Positions 9,294 through 17,679 of a stretch of DNA of 45,699 nucleotides are shown here, piece after piece. The stretch is from the NCBI GenBank assembly GCA_031548005.1, contig JAVBRK010000007.1, forward strand, positions 1 through 45,699. The letters run 5' to 3'. The notes below the pieces were generated by a model. That model saw only the letters and a program-made list of their open reading frames with translations, was not told where the DNA came from and searched no databases. Source of the stretch: BNXB01 sp031548005. Its GTDB lineage: Bacteria; Bacteroidota; Bacteroidia; Bacteroidales; Azobacteroidaceae. The stretch's first letter is position 1. Each line of letters begins with the position of its first letter. The translations under genes and the position numbers were made by a program.

Positions 9294-11030
9294 TTAATTA
9301 TATGAAATTATTTCTCCTTTGTCTGTAATTAGTTTTCCACTGCTGGCCGAGATTTTTGTACTTTCCGGAAGAACTGTGATTACCATTGCCTGGCCGGCAG
9401 GAATGCGAATGCCGATCCGGCCTCTTGTCTTCCGGGCGACATATTTTTTCGAAACGATATCGAACAGGTCGACGGATGAAGTTGTTTCGTAGCCGACATT
9501 TTTATCTTCTTTGTGAGGATTGTAATACAAATAAACCGGATAGGGTTTATGGGCATAAAAATCGGTTGTATTACAATTCAGGCGCAGAATACCTGGTACG
9601 TCGGTCGTGTCGATCATTGCTCCGAATATCCCCACCGGCGATGTGCTGTACAAGCTGAACATGCTTTCCGGCGGATTTTTTTCGTTCCATCTCGGACCGT
9701 CGCCCAGCGCTACCGGACTGACGCCTTTCAGGCTTTCTTTACCATACCCATCTGCTTTCCGTAATCCTTCGTAGGCGACAATCCCATTGGATATATCTTT
9801 CATTCCGGGCAGCCATTGATGGGTGTCGTCTATCTCTGCCGGGAAAAACAGACGGCAGGAGTTGACGTTATTCAGCATCCATTTTCCAATGGCACGGGCG
9901 TACTGCGGCTCGTATTTGACCATTGGAACCAGAGGCCACGACATTTTGATACTGTTCATCAGAAAAGCGAAACCGCCTCCGTCGATCAGGCTTCCCTGCA
10001 GCCCGGCAACATCATAGTCGCCCCAGCGGTCGGCAATAATCCCCCATCCGTTTCTTCCGTCCGGATTTTTACAGCCTTCAAATGCCCAGTCGATCATCTT
10101 TTTCGTGTCATAATGGGTTCCTTCTTCTGCATTCAGGCGGGCTGCAGTATAAATGCCCAGCGGCAGCAGGATTTCGTAAAACCGGCTTTCCTTTTGTTTG
10201 TCCAATGCAGCAATGGCCGATTTCGCCCCTTCGAGATAGCGCAGATCGTTGAATTTCCGGTAAGCTGAGTACAACACATAACCGTGTCCTCCGGCAGCAT
10301 CTTGCTGCAACGGAATGTGGTTGACCATCCCTTTCATTTGTGCATAATCGAAATACGAATAGTCGTAATTGCCGTTCAGTACCTGGTCGGCCTTATAGAA
10401 TTGCTCTGCGATGATATGCTGGATACTATCAGCGTTTTCCACGTTTGGAAATACATCGCAAACAGCATAATAAAGGGCATTCGGAAATACGTCGTACCAC
10501 CAATCCCGGCCGTATCCGCCTCCCAGTAAGGCCACTTCGGGACAGGTGTTATTCATCATGATGTTCCAGCCATTGGCGCTGTTGAAGTAGTTTTGAACCA
10601 TTTTGACGTAGTTATACCCGTCCTGGTTGGTTTTGTCGATACCGATCAGCCCGGCACCGAGGATCGCCGCCAGCGAGTTGAGGCTTTCGTGAAATTCTCC
10701 GTTGTTGTGTTGCGGCCCCTGACGAACGTCATGAATGGCGGTATACAACCCGAATGTGATTTGAGGAATATTCCGCTGGTTGTTGTCGATCCAGATTACC
10801 GGTCCGCAAGGCAGCTTGGAGTTGTAGTCGAATGCGAATTGATCGAAATCGGCTGCTTTCTGTCTCCAGTCGATGATCTTGTAGGGAGACGGCATGGCCG
10901 GCATTTTTTCAATTTGCCGGATCGCTGTTTGTTCGACAGGTTCTCCGTAATTAATATTTTCCTGCTTGCAGGAAATGAGGACTGCAAGCGTTGCACCGAA
11001 TAAGGCGATATTTAAATTCAGTTTATTCAT
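9294..11030 (-). CDS. Lipoprotein of unknown enzyme-like family, paralog of the T9SS protein at 361-3480
   Basis: The protein has 578 residues with a lipoprotein signal ending LISC (Cys21). The rest is a single region matching residues 24-555 of the T9SS protein in this PUL. Shared blocks are IEKMPAMPSPYKIIDW, GIDKTN, YFNSANGWN, DWWYDVFPN, WGDYDVAGL, VPMVKYEP.YARAIGKWML, TTDVPGILRLN and PVYLYYNP. The pattern of repeated aromatic helices suggests an alpha/alpha toroid with a C-terminal beta domain, an architecture shared by many glycosidases and polysaccharide lyases, but I recognise no named family. It lacks the Ig, LamG and sorting domains of its paralog. The start codon overlaps the MFS stop by four bases (ATGA), indicating translational coupling. 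Outer-membrane or surface attachment is expected. Confidence 0.8.
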   Translation of the reverse strand: MNKLNLNIALFGATLAVLISCKQENINYGEPVEQTAIRQIEKMPAMPSPYKIIDWRQKAADFDQFAFDYNSKLPCGPVIWIDNNQRNIPQITFGLYTAIHDVRQGPQHNNGEFHESLNSLAAILGAGLIGIDKTNQDGYNYVKMVQNYFNSANGWNIMMNNTCPEVALLGGGYGRDWWYDVFPNALYYAVCDVFPNVENADSIQHIIAEQFYKADQVLNGNYDYSYFDYAQMKGMVNHIPLQQDAAGGHGYVLYSAYRKFNDLRYLEGAKSAIAALDKQKESRFYEILLPLGIYTAARLNAEEGTHYDTKKMIDWAFEGCKNPDGRNGWGIIADRWGDYDVAGLQGSLIDGGGFAFLMNSIKMSWPLVPMVKYEPQYARAIGKWMLNNVNSCRLFFPAEIDDTHQWLPGMKDISNGIVAYEGLRKADGYGKESLKGVSPVALGDGPRWNEKNPPESMFSLYSTSPVGIFGAMIDTTDVPGILRLNCNTTDFYAHKPYPVYLYYNPHKEDKNVGYETTSSVDLFDIVSKKYVARKTRGRIGIRIPAGQAMVITVLPESTKISASSGKLITDKGEIISYN

Positions 11031-12268
11031 TTTGTTTCGTTTGTGATATTCTTTGCCAATGGAATAGATAACAACTGGATCAATGCTACGATTACCAGTG
11101 CATATTTGAGTGCGAAATCTTCGGAAATATATTGTGCCAGTACGATAAAGAGGATCAGTCCTGCTGCACGTCCTGCAAACAGCCCGATTTCATGGCTCAT
11201 GATGTAGGCATATTCATTCCGGGATTCTTTTTTTGAAACGACATCGATTGTCCGCATCATGATCGGGAAATAGGCCAGATCGTGCAAAGGTTGGAAAAAA
11301 ACCTTGCAGAGCACAAAAATAATCACGCCGGAGGCCGAAAACAGGATTGCATTGACTAATGTTCCTGCAAAAAATACAACGATCCCGAGCGCAAATATGA
11401 TGATCCGGTGTTTGGGCTTTGCTATGCGTCCCAGAACGTAAACAATGATTGCCGTGAGCGCTCCTCCGATCCCCTGGATCAGTCCCAGGGTGCTTTCGTC
11501 CCCGACTAACCTCATAACCAGAATAGCCGGAGCAGTCACTAAAAAGCCCTGTACCAATCCTTTCAGAGAGGATAAAGACAGCATTTTATTCCATAATCTG
11601 TCGAATTTAAAATATAAATATTCTTTTTGCTCCGGATTCTGAAAATTTCCCCGGGAAAGAATGATGCAGGCGATGATTGTAATAATGAATACCACCCCTG
11701 TAACAATCTGGTAGGCCGTGTTGATCCCGATATTGACTCCGAACAGTCCGCTTGCAGATACTTTTCCGAGAAAAGCCCCTACCAGCAGAGGAACAACGAT
11801 CGACCACACGGAGAAGAAGAACGATTCCAGTCCGAAGAAATAATTCCGGTTGTTATCACTCGTCGAGTTGAGTGCCAGCAGGTAACGGTTCGTCCAGAAA
11901 AATCCGGCTGCTGTTCCCATTGCCAGCCCGGCGACGGAGAGTCCCAGAGGTCCCGTAGCGTGTACAGACATCATGATCAGCATGGATAATCCACTGATCA
12001 GGATTCCGAAGCTATACAGGATTTTGACGTTAATCCGTTTCAATAATTCTCCGTTGACGACGGATGCAAATACGATACCAATATACATGGCCAATTGGTA
12101 CATGGCTACATAGCTCGGGTTGTTGGTGTTGCGCATGATGTATGCCCCCACGAAAATCTCCACGATCGGGAGCACCAATGCAAAAAGCATGTTGGTGAGC
12201 AACAGGATGCGCATATTGTGAGGTTGCTGCCTGAAAAACGCAAATTCACTTGTGAATTTCTTAACCAT
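11027..12268 (-). CDS. MFS transporter, probable inner-membrane oligosaccharide importer
   Basis: This 413-residue protein consists almost entirely of hydrophobic helices, about 12 by eye, split into two halves by a charged loop around residues 210-230. That is the usual major facilitator architecture. The first membrane segment is LLLTNMLFALVLPIVEIFVG. It lies between a GH130 gene (6-base gap) and a lipoprotein gene (4-base overlap), an arrangement common in mannoside-using Bacteroidetes loci. In those loci the MFS protein brings a disaccharide into the cytoplasm for GH130. Substrate and direction are inference; an exporter cannot be excluded from sequence alone. Confidence 0.85.
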   Translation of the reverse strand: MVKKFTSEFAFFRQQPHNMRILLLTNMLFALVLPIVEIFVGAYIMRNTNNPSYVAMYQLAMYIGIVFASVVNGELLKRINVKILYSFGILISGLSMLIMMSVHATGPLGLSVAGLAMGTAAGFFWTNRYLLALNSTSDNNRNYFFGLESFFFSVWSIVVPLLVGAFLGKVSASGLFGVNIGINTAYQIVTGVVFIITIIACIILSRGNFQNPEQKEYLYFKFDRLWNKMLSLSSLKGLVQGFLVTAPAILVMRLVGDESTLGLIQGIGGALTAIIVYVLGRIAKPKHRIIIFALGIVVFFAGTLVNAILFSASGVIIFVLCKVFFQPLHDLAYFPIMMRTIDVVSKKESRNEYAYIMSHEIGLFAGRAAGLILFIVLAQYISEDFALKYALVIVALIQLLSIPLAKNITNETK

Positions 12269-12274
12269 GAGTTC

Positions 12275-13321
12275 TTACTTCTTAAGGGTTTTTAATATTT
12301 CTGCGATGGAGAGGGTTGCTCCGCAAATAACTTCATCGCTGGCTCCGTAATACAAATGTATCGTGTCTCCGTCTACATAATGGCCGTTGGTAAATACTAC
12401 GTTTCCGAAAAATCCGGTTTGTTCGTAGGGAGCGATGGGTTCCATGATCGGTTCTTCGCTCCGGGCAATAACTTTCGAGGGGTCATTCAGGTCGAGCAGC
12501 AATGCGCCGAGGCAATACCGGTGCTCTTTTGTAGCTCCGTGATAAATTTCCAGCCAGCCTTCGGGAGTTCTGACCGGTGCGGCTCCGGCGCCTACACGGG
12601 CTTCATCCCATTTCCTTTCGCGGGTCACAGCAATACACCGGTGGTTTCCCCAGTGTATTCTGTCGGGCGATTCTGCCAGCCAGATGTAATTTCCTCCGAG
12701 TTCCGGGCTGCTTGGACGGTGTAAAGCATAATATTTTCCATTGATTTTTTCTTCGAAAAAAGCGCAATCCTTATTGTGGGGAGGAAAAATCATCCCTTTC
12801 CGGTCGAATGATTTGAAATCCCGGGTTTCGATCAAGCCGACTCCCACCGCCACCGGAGAAACTTCCGTAAACGTCAGGAAAAAACCATCGTTCATGGTCG
12901 CAATCCGGCAATCCTCGATACCGAAAGATTCCAGCGCTCCCTGTCCGAAAATGGGAGGATAAGCCGGATCTTCATAAAAATCGGTACCGTTGTCGCTGAA
13001 TACGAACCGGAGGTAAGAAAGCGTAGTGAGGTAGTTCTGTCCTTTATATTGAATTACGCGCGGATCGCTTGCATCCAATTGCGGGTCGTCTTTGTCGAAC
13101 GAAAGCACCCGGATCTTTCCGTCGTTATCATATACCGGAAAGCTGATTTTTCCTTCGATTTGTTTCGGCCGTTCGGCTACACGAAGCAACAGACCGGTTT
13201 TATTGTTCAGCCGGAATACTCCCGGATTCAATAAGCAGGTTATTTCCATTCCCTCGATACCCGGTTCGAGATCGGAGGGTCTGATCAAAGGGTTTGCTCC
13301 CAGACGTTTTGCGATATCCAT
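12275..13321 (-). CDS. GH130-family beta-mannoside phosphorylase
   Basis: The start chosen is the ATG at 13321 (348 residues). The longer reading frame begins with a GTG at 13375 that overlaps a promoter-like box, and family members begin close to RLGANPLIRPSD. The five-bladed propeller motifs of GH130 are visible: ASDPRV with the candidate catalytic Asp, GIEDCRI, ALHRP, and RVGAGAAPV followed by GWLEIYHGA. The ALHRP and RVGAGAAPV segments are typical of members that use phosphate, so phosphorolysis of a beta-1,4-mannosyl disaccharide to alpha-mannose-1-phosphate is likely. Some GH130 members are hydrolases. There is no signal peptide, so it is cytoplasmic. It is the first gene of the structural operon. 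The subfamily and the acceptor sugar are not decided. Confidence 0.88.
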   Translation of the reverse strand: MDIAKRLGANPLIRPSDLEPGIEGMEITCLLNPGVFRLNNKTGLLLRVAERPKQIEGKISFPVYDNDGKIRVLSFDKDDPQLDASDPRVIQYKGQNYLTTLSYLRFVFSDNGTDFYEDPAYPPIFGQGALESFGIEDCRIATMNDGFFLTFTEVSPVAVGVGLIETRDFKSFDRKGMIFPPHNKDCAFFEEKINGKYYALHRPSSPELGGNYIWLAESPDRIHWGNHRCIAVTRERKWDEARVGAGAAPVRTPEGWLEIYHGATKEHRYCLGALLLDLNDPSKVIARSEEPIMEPIAPYEQTGFFGNVVFTNGHYVDGDTIHLYYGASDEVICGATLSIAEILKTLKK

Positions 13322-13383
13322 GATATTAAAATTTAATTTTTGTGATTTTGGGTCAAAGATGGGGATAGAGTGCACAAAATGAG

Positions 13384-13448
13384 GTATACTATTTTTGCAA
13401 ATAGGTATCGTTTTTTATCAATGTACTCATTTGAAAGATTTGTATACT
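13384..13448. promoter_or_regulatory. Candidate HTCS operator: four phased GTAT/GTAC repeats upstream of GH130
   Basis: The gap 13322-13514 separates the regulator from the structural operon. It contains GTATACT at 13384, GTATCGT at 13405, GTACTCA at 13423 and GTATACT at 13442, at spacings of 21, 18 and 19 bases. The first two lie in longer similar blocks (GGTAT followed by a T-run) exactly two helical turns apart. AraC-type output domains like that of the HTCS usually bind such direct repeats. Nearby imperfect -7 boxes on the minus strand are TCATTTTG (13375-13382) and CATCTTTG (13354-13361), each with one mismatch to TAnnTTTG. Function is inferred from position and phasing. Confidence 0.4.
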
Positions 13449-13514
13449 CTTGCGGGGGTTATTCAATCGAAAAGAGTCATACGGATTGTTTTGTTTCCGA
13501 CTGTCGTTTCCGAC

Positions 13515-16500
13515 TTATATAAACCGGTTCCGGTATTCTTTCGGCGTCTGATTATATACTTTCGAAAACTCCCGGTAAAAATAAGCTTTGTTATTGAAAC
13601 CACAACTATACATGATTTCCTGTACCGTTTTGTTGGTGGTTTTAAGTAGTTTTTCTGCTTGTTTCAACCGGATTTTGCGGATAAATTCGGTAGGAGTCTC
13701 TCCTTTGATGTCTTTCAGTTTGCGGTACAGCTGGATTTTGCTGACACCGATTTCGTTGGAAAGCGTGTCGAGCGAAAGTTTTTCATTGTCGATGTTTTCT
13801 GTAACGATTTTGGTCAGCCGGATAATGAATTCCTTTTCCTCTTTGTGTACAGGCCGTCCTTCCATGTTTTCGATAGAAGAAATCGGCGACCTGAAATACT
13901 CCTTCATATTTTGCTGTCTGTTGAGCAACTGTTCGATCGCAGCTTCCAGGTGGCGGGTATGGAACGGTTTGGTCAGATAAGCATCGGCGCCGACGCGGAG
14001 TCCTTCGATCTGACTTTCGACCGAACCTTCGGACGAGAGGAAAATGATTGGAATATGGGCTGTTACTTCTTGCTGTTTGAGTTGTTTTACTACTTCGATT
14101 CCGTTGATTCCGGGCATGATAACATCGCATAGGATAAGGTCGGGGGTGCTGTCTTGTAACAACTCGAAAGCCTCTTTCCCGGCTGAAGCCGTCATGATTT
14201 CATAATGGGCCTGCAGGATATCCGTCAGTAACATTCGTATTTCCGGATCGTCTTCGATAATCAGGATGCAGGGCTTTTCCCGCTCGGAAGAGAGATATTT
14301 TTCGCTTTGAAGAATAGCATACGTTTTCTGTTTTTCCGGGTGAGCAATAGCAGAAGAAATCGGAAACTCTTCTTTTCGTTCTTTCTTATCGTTGATGATC
14401 AGCGGTTTCAGAGAGACGGTAAACGTCGTATCTTTATTCGGTTCGCTATGCAGAGTAATTTCTCCCTGAAGCAGGTTAACCAGAGTTTTGCAAAGTGCCA
14501 GTCCGATTCCCGTTCGGGTTTCATATCCTTTCAGCACCTGATTTTCCAGTTGGTCGAGGATTGTGAAACGGTTGAAAAGCTGCTTTTGATCATCTTCCTT
14601 AATGCCTGGTCCAGTATTGGAAACGCTCATTTGCAGGGTTTTATCTTTCATAGTGATTTGGAGCAGGATATTTCCCTGTTCCGGAGTATATTTGAATGCG
14701 TTGGAAAGCAAATTGAACAGGATCTTCTCAAAACAACTCCGGTCGGTCGGCCAATGATCTACGGCCGGATCAATATGGACGGTAAAATTAATTTTTTTCT
14801 GCTCGGCCATTTCGATGAAATGATCGGTAGTGTACTTGATCAGTTCGGGAATATCGACCGATTCGACATGAATTTCGAGGTATCCCGTCTCTGCTTTTCT
14901 GAATTCCATTAATTGTTGTATCAGGCCCTGCATCCGTTCGGCATTCGATTTGATGATGTTGAGATACTTCCGGGAAGAACTGTCGTTGTCTGTGAAACGC
15001 AGCAGTTGTTCGGAAGGTCCGTAAATTAATGTCAGTGAGTTGCAAAATTCATGTGCGATGTTGGTGAAAAAACGCAGTTTAGCCTGATGGATTTCTTCTG
15101 CCTGCTGGTTTTCCAGTTTTGTCAATTCTAACCGGTGTCTCATTTCGATCCGGTTCCTGGAAATCCGGTGTAAGAAATAGACCAGTGCGGCGATCAGAAC
15201 AAAATAAATCAAATAGGCATACCAGCTGAGCCACCAGGGCGGAAAAATTCTGATCGGCAAAGAAAATACATGCTCGCTCCATTCTTTATCTGCATTGCTG
15301 CACCGGACATGTAAAACGTAGTTTCCGGCAGGGAGATTACTGAAAACGATTGTTCTGGATGTTCCCAGATCGATCCATTCTTTGTTGTAGTTCTGCAACC
15401 GGTACGATAACTTGCACTTTATGGCATCCAGGTAGTCCAGCGGAATAAATTTGAAGCTGAAAAATTTTTGCTGGTAAGTAATCTTTAATTTGCCGGAATT
15501 ATTTTCTTTTATCATGTAATCGGCCAGGTCGACCTCTTCATTGTTGATAAAGAAGGCATCGAGATAGAGAGGCGGCATATAACTATCTTTGGAGATTTTT
15601 AACGGATCAAATTGATTGTACCCGTTTATTCCACCGAAGTAAAGCATGGAAGACTGAGGGGATGAATAGAATGCTCCATCCGAAAATTCGTTGTTTTGCA
15701 GTCCGTCGCTTTGAAAATAAGCGATGACTTTATCTTTGTCCGGATTTAATTTGGATAAACCTTTGTTCGAACTGAGCCATAGATTTCCTTCTGCATCCGA
15801 CAATATCCCATGAATGGTGTTGTTGGGAATTCCGTCTTTTTCCGAATAACGGCGGAACGAAGCGGTTTTGTCCGAAAGTTTTTCCAGTTTGTTTAGTCCG
15901 TTACTGGTCCCGACCCACAAAGTATTTTGTTTGTCTTTGTACAGGCACAGGATATCGTCGTTGCTGATCGACTGGTCGTTGGATGGATCGTAACGGTAGT
16001 TTTCAAATGTCTGTGAACCGATATCCAGCCTGTTGAGCCCGCCCCCCCGGGTTCCGATCCACAAGTATCCGGAGTTGTCCGGAATGATGGAGTAAACGAC
16101 GTTGTTTGTCAGGCTGTTTCCATGATTCCGGTAGATATACTGGGTCTGTTCCTTGATGCTGTACGGATGGGTTTTCCGGTCGATGCGAAGCCGGTATAAG
16201 CCGTACCCGCTGGTTCCGATCCAGAGGGTGGTGTCGTCTTGCCGGTAGATGGAATAAATAGAAACGAGATTAATCGGAGAGCCGGTTTTCAGGGTGAACA
16301 GTTTCTTCGTACTGAAATCGTAGTAGTTCAATCCGTTACCTTCTGTTCCAATCCAGAGTTCTTTTCCCGGTTCTCCGGCAAGAGCGTATACCGAATTGCT
16401 CAAAAGACCATTTTCCGGGGTAAACCGGCGGTTTTCCATTGTCCCGTTCCTGTTTTCACTGATCAGGTGTAAACCGTTGCCTTTGGTTCCTACCCACAGA

Positions 16501-17597
16501 GCTCCTCCGGCATCTTCGAAAAATGCCCTTACAGGAGAAGTTCCCAAATCCGGGACATTACCGGAAGAGAAATGCAGAAATTTTTCTTTGGGACGAGTGA
16601 GCATCAATACCCCCTGTGCATCGGTTCCTACCCACAGAGTTCCCTGGCTATCTTTCAGAATGGATAAGACGGAAATGTTTTTCCATCGAAGATGTATTTG
16701 TCCGGAGGTTTCATCGGCTTCATAAAGGGAAGAAGTAGTTCCGATCCAACTTTGCCCGTGAAGAAAAAGAACAGACGCTAACGGCTCCCTGACCTGCAAG
16801 TCGCTCTCTTTGACTTTACCGTTTGAAGGGTCGACGAAAAAGATCAGGTTCGATTTGTCCTGAATCCAGATTTGATCCCGGATGTGGTTATAAAAAACAG
16901 ATTCGATGTTTTTTCCGGTTTCTGCTTTCCGGGTAGAAGCAATCGACGGAAATTGATCGTTGCCGGAATAGTTCAGGTTGATCCGGTGAAGTTCATTTTT
17001 ATAAGTAAATACCCACAATTGATCGTGGTTGTCGAAAAATATTTTTTTTGCGTCTTTGATGCCTTCAGCATCCAACCGGATAAAGTCGTTTTTCTTTTTG
17101 CTGAAAAAGAAAATGCCGGATTCGTATACCGAGGCAAATAACTGATCTCTGGAATTTTTACAGATCAGATAAGAATGTTCCTTGAAAATGCTGGCGTTTG
17201 AGATCAGAAAATGATCGAACGACTTATTGCCGGGATGATAACGGTTGATTCCGTTGTCGGTTTCGATCCACAGAGTTCCATTCTGTTCCTGCACGATGTC
17301 CCGGATGATGTTGTTACTAATACTCCCGGGAACGGCTGGGTTCGGCTTGAATATCCTCAGGTTACTTCCGGTATACAGGTTTAATCCGTCCCATGTGCCG
17401 AACCAGATCAGCTTGGAAGAATCTTGCAGGATGCAGTTGACCGAACTGTTGGAAAGTCCGTCGTTATTGGTCAGAAAACGTGCTGATAGAGGCATGTCTG
17501 CCCATAGATGTGAGAATAGGAATAAGAAACAAACGCTTGATATTATTTTCTTCATTCTCATGAATGTAACTTGCTTTTTCCGGATCAATGAATTCAT
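13515..17597 (-). CDS. Hybrid two-component system regulator (HTCS) of the PUL
   Basis: The protein has 1360 residues; the true start may be the ATG at 17561 or 17555, which sits better before the signal helix. Order of domains: signal or membrane anchor, about 14 propeller repeats of the LWIGT type (about 40-690), Y_Y_Y domain (about 705-785), membrane helix (about 791-812), His kinase with His849, GHKL ATPase (about 950-1065, NLLSNAFKYTP, NTGPGI, GIGLALCK), receiver domain (about 1108-1225, Asp1158, Lys1210) and an AraC-type helix-turn-helix (about 1255-1360). HTCS proteins bind an oligosaccharide in the periplasm and activate the adjacent PUL. The H-box reads HEFCNSL instead of the usual HEFRTPL, so Arg, Thr and Pro are replaced. 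It lies directly upstream of GH130 on the same strand. Confidence 0.95.
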   Translation of the reverse strand: MNSLIRKKQVTFMRMKKIISSVCFLFLFSHLWADMPLSARFLTNNDGLSNSSVNCILQDSSKLIWFGTWDGLNLYTGSNLRIFKPNPAVPGSISNNIIRDIVQEQNGTLWIETDNGINRYHPGNKSFDHFLISNASIFKEHSYLICKNSRDQLFASVYESGIFFFSKKKNDFIRLDAEGIKDAKKIFFDNHDQLWVFTYKNELHRINLNYSGNDQFPSIASTRKAETGKNIESVFYNHIRDQIWIQDKSNLIFFVDPSNGKVKESDLQVREPLASVLFLHGQSWIGTTSSLYEADETSGQIHLRWKNISVLSILKDSQGTLWVGTDAQGVLMLTRPKEKFLHFSSGNVPDLGTSPVRAFFEDAGGALWVGTKGNGLHLISENRNGTMENRRFTPENGLLSNSVYALAGEPGKELWIGTEGNGLNYYDFSTKKLFTLKTGSPINLVSIYSIYRQDDTTLWIGTSGYGLYRLRIDRKTHPYSIKEQTQYIYRNHGNSLTNNVVYSIIPDNSGYLWIGTRGGGLNRLDIGSQTFENYRYDPSNDQSISNDDILCLYKDKQNTLWVGTSNGLNKLEKLSDKTASFRRYSEKDGIPNNTIHGILSDAEGNLWLSSNKGLSKLNPDKDKVIAYFQSDGLQNNEFSDGAFYSSPQSSMLYFGGINGYNQFDPLKISKDSYMPPLYLDAFFINNEEVDLADYMIKENNSGKLKITYQQKFFSFKFIPLDYLDAIKCKLSYRLQNYNKEWIDLGTSRTIVFSNLPAGNYVLHVRCSNADKEWSEHVFSLPIRIFPPWWLSWYAYLIYFVLIAALVYFLHRISRNRIEMRHRLELTKLENQQAEEIHQAKLRFFTNIAHEFCNSLTLIYGPSEQLLRFTDNDSSSRKYLNIIKSNAERMQGLIQQLMEFRKAETGYLEIHVESVDIPELIKYTTDHFIEMAEQKKINFTVHIDPAVDHWPTDRSCFEKILFNLLSNAFKYTPEQGNILLQITMKDKTLQMSVSNTGPGIKEDDQKQLFNRFTILDQLENQVLKGYETRTGIGLALCKTLVNLLQGEITLHSEPNKDTTFTVSLKPLIINDKKERKEEFPISSAIAHPEKQKTYAILQSEKYLSSEREKPCILIIEDDPEIRMLLTDILQAHYEIMTASAGKEAFELLQDSTPDLILCDVIMPGINGIEVVKQLKQQEVTAHIPIIFLSSEGSVESQIEGLRVGADAYLTKPFHTRHLEAAIEQLLNRQQNMKEYFRSPISSIENMEGRPVHKEEKEFIIRLTKIVTENIDNEKLSLDTLSNEIGVSKIQLYRKLKDIKGETPTEFIRKIRLKQAEKLLKTTNKTVQEIMYSCGFNNKAYFYREFSKVYNQTPKEYRNRFI

Positions 17598-17631
17598 CGG
17601 TTTTGTTTACTTAGATAACAAACAAGGCCGA

Positions 17632-17639
17632 CAAAAGTA
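17632..17639 (-). promoter_or_regulatory. -7 box of the HTCS gene promoter
   Basis: TACTTTTG on the minus strand is an exact match to the Bacteroidetes TAnnTTTG element, in the 82-base gap between the antiporter stop and the regulator start. Transcription would begin near 17625. No clear TTTG -33 element is seen about 20 bases upstream. It suggests the regulator has its own promoter. Confidence 0.5.
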
Positions 17640-17679
17640 TATAAAACAATGCAATAAATAATGATGCTATTTTACAATT

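Noticed and set aside
13322..13375. N-terminal extension of GH130 from a GTG at 13375
   Set aside because: The GTG overlaps a -7-like box and the extra 18 residues do not match the family start; the ATG at 13321 fits better.
13395..13649. 84-codon plus-strand open frame starting in the HTCS-GH130 gap
   Set aside because: Most of it is antisense to the AraC-type domain of the HTCS; no ribosome site or homology pattern is seen.
14307..14912. 201-codon plus-strand open frame opposite the HTCS gene
   Set aside because: It lies wholly within the kinase-coding region in the antisense frame and has no family features.
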